Positions 39,435-50,255 are shown, counted from the first letter of the stretch. The stretch: 64,000 nucleotides of DNA from Escallonia rubra (GCA_033065855.1 JAVXUO010000936.1:1-64000); one strand, 5' to 3'. Made by a program: numbers and translations. Notes: generated by a model not told the origin, from the sequence alone.

Positions 39435-40725
39435 GACTAAACGTAGTTTCATGTTTTAGCGTTAGAACAATCATCAAAATAAATTTAGAATGGTGATCGT
39501 CACTAATAACAGTTATCGGGGCGTCGAATTTAGCCTCCGTATTGAAATTAACGACTTATTTTTAAAGTTTAAATTTCTTATGAGAGACTCCCCCGGCATC
39601 CTCCTCAACAATCTGGGGAGGTCAGGAGGTCATGGAGCAGAGATCGACCAAAAAATTTCCCAACACTTACAGCTCAAGAAGCCACACAAAAGAGTCAGCA
39701 ACCCTACTGCACTGCACACAAAAGAGAAAGAAATATCAACAAAAGAGACGGAGAGCCTCTTGATCTCTGAAAGGCAATAACGAACAGTTCAGGAGCACGA
39801 AAACATGCTCAAATTGCACTCAATAGCCAGCTTAGAGTAAGAGTGAACCTTGATTCTCTTAATACCCATGGACAGAGCAGTCTTTAAGTCCGAGCTAACA
39901 TAATCGACCGACCCTAAAAGGATGGCCTCCAAAAAGACTTTTGGCCGAGCATGCCTGACTTAGACATTACATTTTATGTACATTTAGTCATGCACATGGT
40001 TCCATTATGCTTGCCATTAACATCATATCTTAGACATTCTTCGCAAATTATTGTGGAGTAATGAAACCTCGTAACGAGGATAGGTGTGTACCCTCGAGGG
40101 AGCGGTCCGAACTCATCGAATTTAAGCAAGTTTCATTGGCAAAATAGTTTTAGCTTGCATCCACGCAAGTTACTATGACTTCGCATGTAAAATTCAATAA
40201 CTATTTTACTGAAAGTTCGCCTAAAAAGAAAATTTCGCTCTCGTAATAGCATAATTAAAAGCTGAAACTCTCTGAGGTTTCGGAAGTAAAAATAGGCGGT
40301 TCATGAATAAGCAATATGAAACCTCACTTCGCATACATAATGTTGTCTGGATAGCTTTGTTTCTCCCTGATTAAACCGAGATTCGACAGTCAAAATAACT
40401 TAACAGAGTTGTTTACAGAGATGCCAAGAACATACAAAAATTCAAGCGTCGAATGTATCAATCATCGTAAGATTATTCTAAGCCGGTTGTAATTGATTTT
40501 GCAAGTACCTAATAAGCTGAATATCAATTTGTCCTAAACATCCATGCCTAAAATATCAGGCTTTTAGCAGCCAAGGATGGCAAAGACAGTGCAACAACTA
40601 GGGTTGGTGGTCAAGAATCAACACTTTTGTGTTCATGTGACAGAAGGATTTCATTTGATTATAACCCTTTCCCCACTCCTTAGTTCTTGATCTGGTTATT
40701 TCTTTGATCAGTTTCTGAAAACAGC
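39435..40725. other. Intergenic region with a possible RNase H-like retroelement fragment
   Basis: On the minus strand at about 39960-39590 the translation contains LEAILLGSVDYVSSDLKTAL followed by SMGIKRIKVHSYSKLAIECN. This recalls the helix-strand unit of RNase H-like domains in plant LINEs (usual pattern: AL..G...I.V.SDS..... ). It is broken and short. The rest shows nothing I can support. Confidence 0.4.
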
Positions 40726-41342
40726 ATGGCTGCTATTGCTTATGACATGGAGGTCACCTCTTCAATCCCCGCTTGCAAAATTTACAAGGCCTTTGTCCTC
40801 AACGTCGACAGCTTTGTTCCCAAGATCTTGCCGGCAACTATCAAGAGTGTCGAAACGATCAAAGTAGATGAAGGTGTTGGAAGCATCAAGTTAATCACTT
40901 TTGGCGAAGGTTAGGTTCTTCTATTGGTACCACTTTCATACTCACGTAAATTCATGAGAAAATTTCATCGATATGCTGCTTGAATCTGACATGAGCAAAC
41001 AAACTGATGACAATTTTCTCTTTGACATAATTCACAAGAACCAGCCAACTTAAGAGTATGAAGCACCGAGTGGATGGATTTGACAAGGAAAATTTTACCT
41101 ACAATTATAGTTTAATTCAACGTGAAGCATTGATGGGTGAGCTAGAATCAATCACATACCATATCAATATAGTACCTTCTGTGGATGGAGGATTGGTTTG
41201 CAAGAACAGAAGCATGTAGTGCACTAAAGGCGATGCCCATATCTCTGAAGAGCAAGTCAAGGTCGGAAAAGAAAAGACTATGGGCATTTTCGAGGCAGTT
41301 GAGGCCTACCTTCAAGCAACCCCGATGCCTATAACTAACTGA
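40726..41342 (+). pseudogene. PR-10 / Bet v 1-family pseudogene
   Basis: Exon 1 (40726-40909) encodes MAAIAYDMEVTSSIPACKIY, then KAFVLNVDSFVPKILPATIK, and ends at ITFGEG, the usual intron site of PR-10 genes. Exon 2 (from about 41042) encodes KHRVDGFDKENFTYNYSLIQ, GELESITYHINIVPS, DGGLVCKN and, near the end, EEQVKVGKEKTMGIFEAVEA, finishing at the TGA at 41342. Together this is the full length of about 160 residues expected for the family, which binds small hydrophobic ligands in the cytosol and is often defence-induced. Two defects are visible: an in-frame TAG between NRSM and CTKGD, and the lack of an AG directly before the exon 2 frame (bases there read aacc), so correct splicing is doubtful. 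I therefore call it a pseudogene. Confidence 0.85.
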
Positions 41343-41392
41343 ACAAACTTTGGCTCCTATCCGGGTTGTAGAAATCTTCCTCTAACCCCGTG

Positions 41393-41525
41393 TATAGTGG
41401 CAATTAGTAGTCACTAAATGTTTTTAGTGGCTTTTCTTTTAATACTTTTAGCTACAATTATTAACAGCACTTTTTAGCGTACCTGTATAAAAGCCACTAG
41501 AAACATTTAGAGACAATTGATTATC
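41393..41525. mobile_element. Small fold-back MITE
   Basis: The left arm (including ctaaatgtttttagtggctt) and right arm (aagccactagaaacatttag) are inverted copies about 40-45 bases long around a short loop. The whole is about 130 bp and could form a hairpin. A target duplication was not resolved. It lies just 3' of the PR-10 pseudogene. Confidence 0.65.
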
Positions 41526-43999
41526 ATTATATAAATGGTAGGAGGAAAATTCTTCCAAACGGAGTAGCATCCAAATTTTTTCCTAACTAAAATCATCGCC
41601 TCTTTGCCTCTTGTCAAGTTGTGTGGATTTTGTTTCTTGTTTCTTGCCGGTGGTGGCTTAGCGAGTTTAATCATGTGATATCCGATGAGCTTGTTAAGAT
41701 GTGTTCTCCTTATTCGTAATAGAATTATCTTTTTCTTACCTTACTTTGGAGATTTAGAAAGAGGAATGATTGGTTTTCTTTTGTTGAGAGTTCTTTGTAA
41801 AAGAGGTTTTGGCAGTAAAACCGCCCCTCTATCGCCATCACCACCATCACCACTTAATCATCAAACTTTCGGTAACAATGTCTTGCCGCCAATGGTGGTG
41901 GATCAAAACAACCCGTGGGCGACACTACCAAACGTCGTCAAGTTTTGGGCAACAAGACTACCACCACTGCTCGCCAAATTTTCCCGTCATCCACCATTGT
42001 CACCTCAGCGTTTGGTAGTGCCACCATGGGTGGTGGATCAAAAGGTGGATCAAAAGATGTTTTGCCAACTTCGCTGAGCAAAATGTTTTTGAAATTGGCC
42101 AATTACCGTTAGGGCGGAAAAGGTTTACAAGACAACACTACCTAGATTTGTTTTCTAGACTTTCTTGAACTCCCGCCACGACCACCTTCACGGAAACAGT
42201 TCATGCAACCAATGACTCCGCCCGGACATTTGGTCACTCCTCGTAATTTATGGTGGTCATTTGACCACCTAGGGTTCTACCTACATCCACCGCGGTGACT
42301 AGTGGAACCGCAACGAAAACCCCTCTTCCACTTGCTCTATCTCCTCAAGAAAATGATTTATGCAGCCAATTACGCATGAAGATGGCACATAAGCGCAGTG
42401 CAGTGAGGCTAAGTGTGCGAGTCTCCAACAGGTGCTGGTGAGCCGACCAGAGGAGAGGTGGCGATGCATGTGAGAGCCATGGGGTGGCCAAGCACCCGAG
42501 GGAAGGTTCGAAGGCACCCATAAGTGTAGGGTGCTAAATATACACGGGTGGAGAAAGGAGGAAGAAGTAAGGAGGGGGATCGCCGTTCCTCTTTGGCATG
42601 GCCGGACCCCTTGGGTGGAGGGATCGGCCAACCCCCTCGCGGGGAAGGCACGATAAGACCCCTAGGATGGAAGATACCGGCTAACAGACTGACAGTCGGA
42701 CCGATCAACAGATGCGCTGTGCTGTAGACATTATCAATACTTGTGCATGGCACCGAGCCTGCGTAATGTTTTTGCCTTCTCTCACGTTTCTCCCTTTTTC
42801 ACATAAAGGGTGACAATGTTTTAAAAGCACGAGTGCATAACGAGTCAATGAAATGTCAAGGCCGCAGCGTAACCCAAGTACACAAAGCAATAGTGGTTTG
42901 ATGAACAAAGTAGGCCCACTAATTTAGTCCCAAAAGGTTAAAATTCCGGCTACAGCACATGTCTTGATCTAGAAATCAAGTGAGAAACAAAGGAGTACAT
43001 ATAAGGTCTGAGAGGAGCTTTGCATACGAAATGCACAGAATCGAACTGCTCTCCAATGTCGAGGGATCAAAGATCGACTTCACAAATGGAATCAATATCG
43101 CCTTCTTCCGTTCTCCATACAATGGACACTCCACCATCAGCGCTGTGAACTACCTTCATAGTAAGGCCGAAACTACATCCACAGAGAAGATCAATAACAT
43201 TGTCACATACACGAGGAACACACGATAAATACACAGATAACATTGTCCACACAGAAGATAAACCACCATAGCAGCTGGAAAAATAAACAACAAATTGAAG
43301 ATGGAAAGAAAACGTGCTCACCAAAGAGAAAAAAACAAATAAAATAACTGACAATTTACTGGATAAAGAGAAAACCAAGATTCTATGTGGCTGAAATACA
43401 GTTTATATCTACTAGAAAGCACTAGATTGCTGATCATGGACGGTAACTAATATGATTGGCTAGATAAGCACTTTTTTCCTTTCTTACTACTTAGAGATGC
43501 AATTTTCTCATTTCTGTTTTCTAGTTGAAGACTAGAGTTATGTCGAGTCTTACAGCAACAAGTACAAAGATGCATCTTACGCTCACACCTAACAAACCCA
43601 CAACGAAACTTGGCTTGATATTTAGGACTACCGTATGATTAACTGCCACACCTCTTGGTGTGCACAAGTTCCACGCCAAGAGTTGATGCTCATAGGATAT
43701 CGATCATGACTTGACAAGATAATTCCCAACACTGATCAATTGGTTGAGATAAGGCAGAATGCAGAATAAACTAGAAGGAAACACAGTCAAATGAGAACAC
43801 ACGGATTTACTGCAATTCAGCAAAAATCATTTCTATGGCCACTGTGAGCGATATGGTCTAAGTCTAAAAGTGCAACCTATACGCATATCTAGCCTTGAGC
43901 AACAAAAGCCTCCAACCTGTGGGCAAACGAAAGACTCTAACCAGTTGGGTTCTCACATAAGTCTCACACTTACTGACAAGGTCTTCATGTAATTGTTTG
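41526..43999. other. Intergenic region between PR-10 remnants
   Basis: Short open frames on both strands have biased composition and no family signature. No transposon ends were identified. I see nothing supportable as a gene. Confidence 0.35.
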
Positions 44000-44330
44000 T
44001 GCTGGAGAAAGTTATTTGAAGCACCAAATTATGAGCTCAATGCAGATACATAAATGCACGAGCACACTTTAAAAGAAGGAGAGGCGATAAAGGGCAAGAT
44101 TGAGACCAATCTTATGATGTTCTGTTTGAATCCAGCACCTGATGGTGGTCCTATTTCCATGATGGTGACCACCATTTATACTAAAGGTGATTTTGAGCTT
44201 AAGGAAGAGAAAGTTAAGGCTGGCAAGGAAAAAGGTTGGGGAAGCCTATCTCCTAAAAAAATATTAATGCCTACGTTTACTGAACCAAGACAAGATACAA
44301 CTTTTTGGAACGGGACATGATCAACAGAAC
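44000..44330 (+). pseudogene. PR-10 / Bet v 1-like gene fragment (3' half)
   Basis: An open stretch reads HTLKEGEAIKGKIETNLMMF, PAPDGGPISMMVTTIYTKGD and FELKEEKVKAGKEKGWG. The order 'EGE...GK.E' / 'PDGG' / 'YTKGD.E.KEE.VKAGKEK' matches the C-terminal half of PR-10-like proteins. The usual final helix (FKAVE.YL) is replaced by unrelated sequence, and no first exon is recognisable upstream. It is not a close copy of the pseudogene at 40.7 kb, so it probably descends from a different paralogue. Confidence 0.6.
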
Positions 44331-46026
44331 CTGACTGGATACGGGCTGGAACAGTGTCATCATTGTACACCATTGCTCCTTGCGGCTTGCTCCATCAAGT
44401 CTATACTTGCCTTTTGCTTGTGTATGGCAACAATATAATAGAGTCTCTGGTTTTCTATAATTACCAACCTGCTTGTTTAGAATAAGACTTTTCTTTCCAA
44501 TGTAACCACAGTTTTCTATATTAATAACATACTAAGTTTTCAGTTTGGTTAGATGCACGCTTGTTTATGGTATATGTTACAACTCTAAAGTTGAGTCCAA
44601 ACCAGATGCTACACTTCCAAATAAAATACTTGTCAGAACGATAATAACATGGTATTTTATAAATTCATAGTTTCTATTCAATCGTATATTTTGGTATTCT
44701 AAATGTATACTTTTCATTTATCTATCCAAGTCGCTCCCAACTCTGGTTCTTCTAGGTGTCCACGATTCACTGCTCCTGCTTCTGCTCCTGCTCTGTGCAA
44801 CTTGGCTCAGAATCCCACAATTGCAGTGGTTTCTACGTGAGCTATTGACAGCATAAAATCCTTTTAAAGGTCACGCTGGTAGTCAAGTACACATGGATTC
44901 TTTGTGTAACAACACTCATGGCGGTGGAGCCACGTCAAATGAAGCATTTCCCTCTAAGCCAGCTGGAAACAAATCCACCGTTGGGCAACGTGTCTAAAAG
45001 AACACTTGTCTCTAACACGGAGCCAATACCATTGAGAAAAACTGAACGGGTCATAGTGTTTGCCTGAGGAGTGAAGTTGATGCCTGTGACTCAAAAGCTT
45101 CAAGAGCCTAGCAAGTCCTGCATAAAACTTCGGGTTGCATGCCGAAATGTGTTTCCTCTCGCTCTGTAGAAGCTAAAAAGTGGTAACTGAAACAAGCTCT
45201 CAGCCGTATGACTTACTGAAAATACCATCAAAATAGAATTCGAAGAAAGGAGGGTGGATCCATCAATTTACTCCCACTTATAACATCAAATACATGGCTC
45301 AAAAACCATATATGGACACCTCAATTCTCAGAAACTCAGAGAGTAAATCTACAGAAAGTTTTCAACCACGACACAAAGACATATTGCTGCGACTACTCTC
45401 CTTCAGCTTCTCCAAGAGGAACATCTTCCTCCCTACAGCTTAGTGGTTCTTAAACAAGAAGGAAATACTCTCCCAACAAATGCATCACATGTCAATCTCC
45501 ACACAACACTAACGAATTACTCTCATGCCACAGGTTCCAGGCCAACCCATTATCAGAGTCTGCACAAACTTATAGCAGCCTCTTTTCAATCACTATATTT
45601 TCTACTCTCCTACTTTACTTTCGAGCATAGAATTTACGGATACAATACAGGTCATTCAATTCGCTCGTGGTACTTTCATTCCATAGTTTTCCTATCTTCT
45701 ACTTGATGCAGGGATCAAATAATGCATTATGCTTGACCAAAACTGTGGAAAGTAGGAACTGAATTTGTCGCTCTCATTGAAAATGCCTATACGTAGTGAA
45801 CTCCCTATGAATCTTTTTACAAAATTTGTCGCTCTCAGTGAAATTGCCTATACGTAGTGAACTCCAAATGAATCATTTTACAATTATAGACTAAACATAC
45901 AGAGAGAAGCTAAAAGATTACTCATAATATGGAACTGGTCCTAGCGACAGAAATGACAATACTAAAGCATGCCAAAGAAACAGTGATCAGCACAACACTA
46001 AAAGGAAATGCACTTGCAAATTCTTC
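44331..46026. other. Intergenic region 3' of the F-box gene
   Basis: An imperfect direct repeat of about 65 bp is visible at about 45765-45870 (words tttgtcgctctca and gcctatacgtagtgaactcc each occur twice). No gene is supported. Confidence 0.4.
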
Positions 46027-47286
46027 TCAATGAATGACAACTGCATCATCATACCTGTTAATTAATTCCTGCCTATCAGGATCCATTTGTTTTGAAACGG
46101 ACGAGAATCCCTTGATAGAAACCAAGCTCTCATTGTAGTTACAAACACCAAAATGCTGCTGCGCGTCATCAATACAAAGATACTCGACTCCACCAGTTCC
46201 CCAATCATACAACACTACCTTGCCCTCGGCATCCTTACCTACAATCTCCCCTTTCCTCGAAAACCCAACAATCCCCACGATCCCTAAGACCGGCCCAACG
46301 GTGAATTTCTTAACCCAATACCCAATCCCATCACCATCATCTTCCATCACCCATACATCAAGCGGTACATACAATGGCCCCGTCTTAGGATACACGATCA
46401 CCGCGAGGTTATCTCTCCACTCCACAAGACAACCCTCAAACACTCCCATCCCGCCAAACATAGGCGCCGGCAGCATGTGAAAAACCCCTTTCTGCACATC
46501 AAACCACACAAACGCCTTCCTAGACCCAAATTCATCATCAATCCCAACAACCCAATATGGAACGCCTTTCAGAATAGCGATACATTTGGTCTGCAAGAAA
46601 GTGAACGGTGGCTTGACGTCAAGCTTCTTCCACGATTCTGCACCACACGAGTACACTTCTACTCTAGCCGGAACCTTCGTCTCCGGCTTGAAATTCAAAA
46701 TGCTGATAACTTTGTAATCATCTCCAACTGGGTCATAACAAAACCCTATAGAAACTCTATCATTGAACACAGGGTTGGGTGCATAACCTGAAAGTTTAAC
46801 CCCCTTGGACTGCTTGGTAGCAGGGTTCCAAATCGTAATGCCGTCACCCCAACGGGGCCTGCACAAACAGACCAATCCGTTAATGGAGCCCACTACTTCC
46901 ATTTCTAGGAAGACCCCGGGAAATGGGTGGTCTAGTTTGGTGAGTTCTTGTCGAAACGGGGTGATAGATACGAGGAAGAGGAGGTGGTCCTCGGATTTGT
47001 GGTGGAGGCTGTGGAGGATGAGGGAGGTGGCGGCGGCGCTAGGGTTTTGGACCGTGGTCTGGAGGTGGGTGGTGATGAATTTGGGGCTTCTGATGAGCGA
47101 CCGCCATGGCTTGGAGACGGATCTGAAGCGTAGGAGGGTCTTGACCGGGAGGCGCGAGAGGATGTTGACTATGACGTCGTGGGGGAGATTGCAGGTGGAT
47201 TTTGGGGCTTGGGGTTTGTTGGGCTTTGGTCGACTGTGGTGGTGGCGGCGGCTTCGTTTTCCTCTGCCATTTTTTCCGGTCGGCAT
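46027..47286 (-). CDS. F-box protein with F-box-associated (FBA) domain
   Basis: An intact single-exon gene of 419 residues. I choose the ATG at 47286 (MPTGKNGRGKRSRRHHH) rather than the ATG 47 codons upstream, because the family usually begins with a short basic leader just before the F-box. The F-box (about residues 32-75) reads CNLPHDVIVNILSRLPVKTL, LRFRSVSKPWRSLIRSPKFI. The FBA-type beta-rich domain follows: GSINGLVCLCRPRWGDGITI, WNPATKQSK, IGFCYDPVGDDYKVI, VEVYSCGAESWKKL and GVPYWVVGIDDEFGSRKAFV. Such proteins bind SKP1 through the F-box and recruit targets to SCF ubiquitin ligases. The family includes CPR30/CPR1-type immune regulators, but the target of this member cannot be read from sequence. 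It has no frameshifts and no introns. Confidence 0.93.
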   Translation of the reverse strand: MPTGKNGRGKRSRRHHHSRPKPNKPQAPKSTCNLPHDVIVNILSRLPVKTLLRFRSVSKPWRSLIRSPKFITTHLQTTVQNPSAAATSLILHSLHHKSEDHLLFLVSITPFRQELTKLDHPFPGVFLEMEVVGSINGLVCLCRPRWGDGITIWNPATKQSKGVKLSGYAPNPVFNDRVSIGFCYDPVGDDYKVISILNFKPETKVPARVEVYSCGAESWKKLDVKPPFTFLQTKCIAILKGVPYWVVGIDDEFGSRKAFVWFDVQKGVFHMLPAPMFGGMGVFEGCLVEWRDNLAVIVYPKTGPLYVPLDVWVMEDDGDGIGYWVKKFTVGPVLGIVGIVGFSRKGEIVGKDAEGKVVLYDWGTGGVEYLCIDDAQQHFGVCNYNESLVSIKGFSSVSKQMDPDRQELINRYDDAVVIH

Positions 47287-48858
47287 TTCTCTGAGATTGG
47301 AAATGGCGTGTGGAGTCACTGAGACGGTGAGGTGAAGTGAAGTGAAATAAGAGGGAGAGACCGTTGAGAGTTCGGAGAGTTGATTTGGTGACCCAAATTC
47401 ACAGTTCAAATCATTCCAAAATTTCAAAAATTTCTTTTTGAACTATTCAGAGTTTGGAGAGTTGAGAGTGAGAGACGTCGGGTCAGAAGTCAAAACAAGA
47501 CCCCTCATCCTCGATGTCCACCTCGGACTTAGACGAGAAACCTCGGCATGGGCAGGACACGTGGAGACAAGTTGTTAAGTGAGAAAACTTTGTCGACAAC
47601 GAGAGCGAAACCTCTTAACATTAAAGTCTCTCTTCAACACGCGAACTCCAGGATTTCGAACGACAATGACAATGAATTTTCAAGAATATTTTCTACTGTC
47701 GCCGGCACAATAACTAACTCAACTTCGTTCACTTTAAGTTAACCGAGACCGTCAAACTCGATTATTTTTTCTGTCTCGTTTATCCAGATCAATTACGATA
47801 GGGACACTTGCCACAATTCCTCGTGAGACCCCTTCCTTTGGCAGTATAAACGTGCCGCCCAAGTCTATAAGTCCAAGGGGATGTGGCTGGCAGTTTGTTG
47901 GCATCTTTTTATTGGTTGTCTTCTTTTCGTTGTTATCACTTCCTCTTTGTAGTTAGTCTTTATCTGTTTTCTTTATTTGCTTCTGTGCTCATTCAAAAAA
48001 AAAAAAAAGAGTTAGTGTTGTTGTTTAGTTTATTTTATGGCAATGCTTATCGGATGTGGGTGTCATTCGACTGTCTTTTATTTGCCTTTTAGTATGCTCT
48101 GTAACCTCCTGTATTTATCTTGGTATATATTTCTGCTCTTCTATCAAAAAAAAAAAAGAAACTGTCATTTCAAGCATGTACTTTGAAATTATGAAGAGAT
48201 TTACCAAAAACAAAAGAGATTTAAGTTTACTAAAATACAATTGATTTTTTTTCAAAACAAAGATGCTAATTTAGAAATTCAATGAAGTTTTTTTTTTTTT
48301 TTTTTTTGGTGTTAATTTTTTCATTTTTGACGCTAAGAATCTAGAAGTCACTAATTTTTTTTCCCGTTCCATGTAAGAGCTAATAGCTTCAACGATTGAA
48401 CAAGATTTTTCATTCCTTAGCAAAAAAGATACGTGAATGTGAAAGAGGGACTAAGTTGAACATAATTGACCGGTCATTCCTTAGCAATCAGAGCATGCTG
48501 AGCAGCTAGACTCTTATGTACCCCTATATATCTGAGGTTTAAGCAGGCTATCCCCTATTTTTTTTTTCTTTTTAGCTTTTTAATTATTGGCTTTTCCTTT
48601 ATTTGGTACCAAAGGAACAAGTTTAAGCTCTTAGCATAAATATCTTTGAAGATTTTAGCATTTTCAGTGACAAAAATGAGTTAACTCACGGTTCTATAAG
48701 TCAAAAGAAAAAAAAGACTTTGTACAACTTTGTTTGCAATTTAAGTTCAAAATGTATGCGAAAGAAAGTTTTTAAAACATTTGATCCATTGGCCGGTGAT
48801 ACATCAAGCTTCCAAAATTTTGTTTGCTAAAATTTGGTCTAGATGTACATTATAACAG
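47287..48858. other. F-box upstream region and retroelement tails
   Basis: The first several hundred bases are the likely promoter side of the F-box gene. Two A-tracts, at 47995-48008 and 48146-48156, each follow a T-rich stretch that looks like the 3' UTR of a non-LTR retroelement. A T run lies at 48289-48307. No coding sequence is recognised. Confidence 0.4.
48850..48858. repeat. 9-bp target-site duplication of the Pack-MULE, left
   Basis: The word ttataacag is identical to 50256-50264 and is directly adjacent to the element's terminal ggg. Confidence 0.95.
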
Positions 48859-49098
48859 GGGTTAATTACAAAACTGTCTCATGAGATTTACACGTTTTTG
48901 CACTTTGCCCCCCGTGTTTACAACTTTTGCAATAGTGTCCCATGAGGTTGATAAAACCATTGCAAACAGCTCCAAAATTGAACGAACGTCCAATTTTGGA
49001 CGTTAAGTCGTCATGTGCGGTGCATATGTCATTTTGGCATGGGCAAATTTGTAATTTCCCCTTCCCCATCTTCCTCACTGTGTTCATCTCTCTCTGTA
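48859..49098. repeat. Left terminal inverted repeat of the Pack-MULE
   Basis: About 240 bp, matching the reverse complement of 50010-50255 with scattered differences. It ends in a CT-rich stretch (tgtgttcatctctctctgt). Confidence 0.9.
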
Positions 49099-49148
49099 AG
49101 ACCTACATGAAGCACCCTCACCTCTTCACCTTTCCATTTACTTCTGCA

Positions 49149-49588
49149 ATGGCTTCAATCACAGCCGAAATAACCCATGAATTCCCACCATTTTTTCGAG
49201 TCTACAAAGATGGTCGCATTGAACGCTACCCAGAGAGCCCTTACATTGAACCAGCCCTCGATCCTGGAACCGGTGTCGAGGCAAAGGATGTCATGATCTC
49301 GTCAGAACCCAGCATCAAGGCACGAGTTTTCATGCCCAGAATCACCGGCCCAGAAGAGAAGCTCCCTCTGGTTCTCCATTACCACGGTGGAGCCTTCTAT
49401 GTCGAATCACCTTTCAACGCCGTAACCCTCAACTTTTAACCTCATTCGTCTCACTGGCCCGGGTCATAGTTGTGTCCGTCGACTATAGGCTCGCTCCAGA
49501 GAACCCGCTGCCAATCCCTTACGAGGACTCCTGGGCCTCAATGCAGTGGGTTGCAGCTCATTTCGGTGGGGAAAGTCCTGAACCGTGG
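49149..49588 (+). pseudogene. Captured carboxylesterase (CXE) fragment
   Basis: The frame from the ATG at 49149 reads [60 protein letters not shown] and [16 protein letters not shown]. It is then broken by a frameshift at about 49415-49430 and resumes as [40 protein letters not shown]. This is the N-terminal third to half of a plant carboxylesterase of the hormone-sensitive-lipase/GID1-like class. The oxyanion-hole motif is HGGA rather than the usual HGGG, and the catalytic serine (GxSxG), Asp and His regions were not captured, so it cannot be an active hydrolase. It starts about 50 bp inside the left inverted repeat. Confidence 0.93.
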
Positions 49589-49981
49589 GGCCAGCCCAAG
49601 TCTAAGATCACCCACCTCGTCTTCTACACCACCTTCGGCGTCGACATGCCTGGTGCCGACTACAAGCTCACCAAGCTCCTCGGCCTCCGCCCCTCCGTCA
49701 AGAGGCTGATGATGTACCAACAGGGCTGCTTCGCCGGCGGCACCGTCCCCCGCCTGGCCAAGGATCTCGCCGAGAACAACGCTGGTGCTTGCGTCTTCGT
49801 CGTCTGCTTCGAAATCATCGCCGTCACTTTCCGTGGACCCTCTGACACCCATCTGGACTCCCTCGCTGGGCAGGCTCTTTTCGGTGATGGTGCTGCCACC
49901 GTGATCGTAGGCGCAGATCTTGATGTCTCAGTCGAGCGGCCGCTGTTCCAACTGGTGTCTGTGGCTGGGACTCAAGGATGA
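49586..49981 (+). pseudogene. Captured chalcone synthase (CHS) fragment
   Basis: From the tgggg junction the frame reads [80 protein letters not shown], and ends [12 protein letters not shown] before TGA. This corresponds to about residues 117-250 of a typical 390-residue CHS. The nucleophile Cys164 (in QQGCFAGG) and the gatekeeper Phe215 (in TFRGPSD) are kept; the catalytic His303 and Asn336 are outside the captured part. The usual CTTSG has become YTTFG, so the piece is inactive and drifting. Its GC content is much higher than that of the flanking DNA. Confidence 0.95.
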
Positions 49982-50009
49982 AAAGATGGGGAAGGGGAAC
50001 AGAGAGAGA

Positions 50010-50255
50010 GAGAGACGAACACAATGGGGAAGATGGGGAAAAGGAAATTACAAATTTGCCCATGCCAAAATGGCATGTGCATCGCACATGACGACTTAAA
50101 CGTCCAAAATTGAACGGATGTCCAATTTTGGAGTTGTTTGCAATGATTTTGTCAACTTCGGAGGACACTATTGCAAAAGTTGTAAACACAGGGGGGGGGG
50201 GGGGGGTAAAGTGCAAAAACGTGTAAACCTCAGGGGACAGTTTTGTAATTAACCC
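50010..50255. repeat. Right terminal inverted repeat of the Pack-MULE
   Basis: Inverse of the left repeat. It contains a 16-base G run (50191-50206) where the left repeat has a shorter C run. Confidence 0.9.

Larger units (their letters stand above)
48859..50255. mobile_element. Pack-MULE carrying carboxylesterase and chalcone synthase fragments
   Basis: A 1,397-bp Mutator-like element. It starts gggttaattacaaaactgtc and ends with the same sequence inverted (gacagttttgtaattaaccc), flanked by the perfect 9-bp duplication ttataacag. The terminal inverted repeats extend about 240 bp each. No transposase is present. Between the repeats lie two fragments of unrelated host genes in the same orientation: a carboxylesterase 5' part and an internal piece of chalcone synthase. 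This is the defining structure of a Pack-MULE, an element that has copied pieces of host genes into its body and can move them. The source genes are not in this window. Confidence 0.95.

Noticed and set aside
42299..42753. Overlapping minus-strand frames of 110 and 114 residues
   Set aside because: Two frames cover the same DNA with no motif, no splice context and skewed composition; nothing supports a gene.
46805..47335. A 176-residue plus-strand frame
   Set aside because: Antisense shadow of the intact F-box gene.
49538..49899. Minus-strand frames across the CHS fragment
   Set aside because: Antisense shadows of GC-rich CHS coding sequence; no family resemblance.
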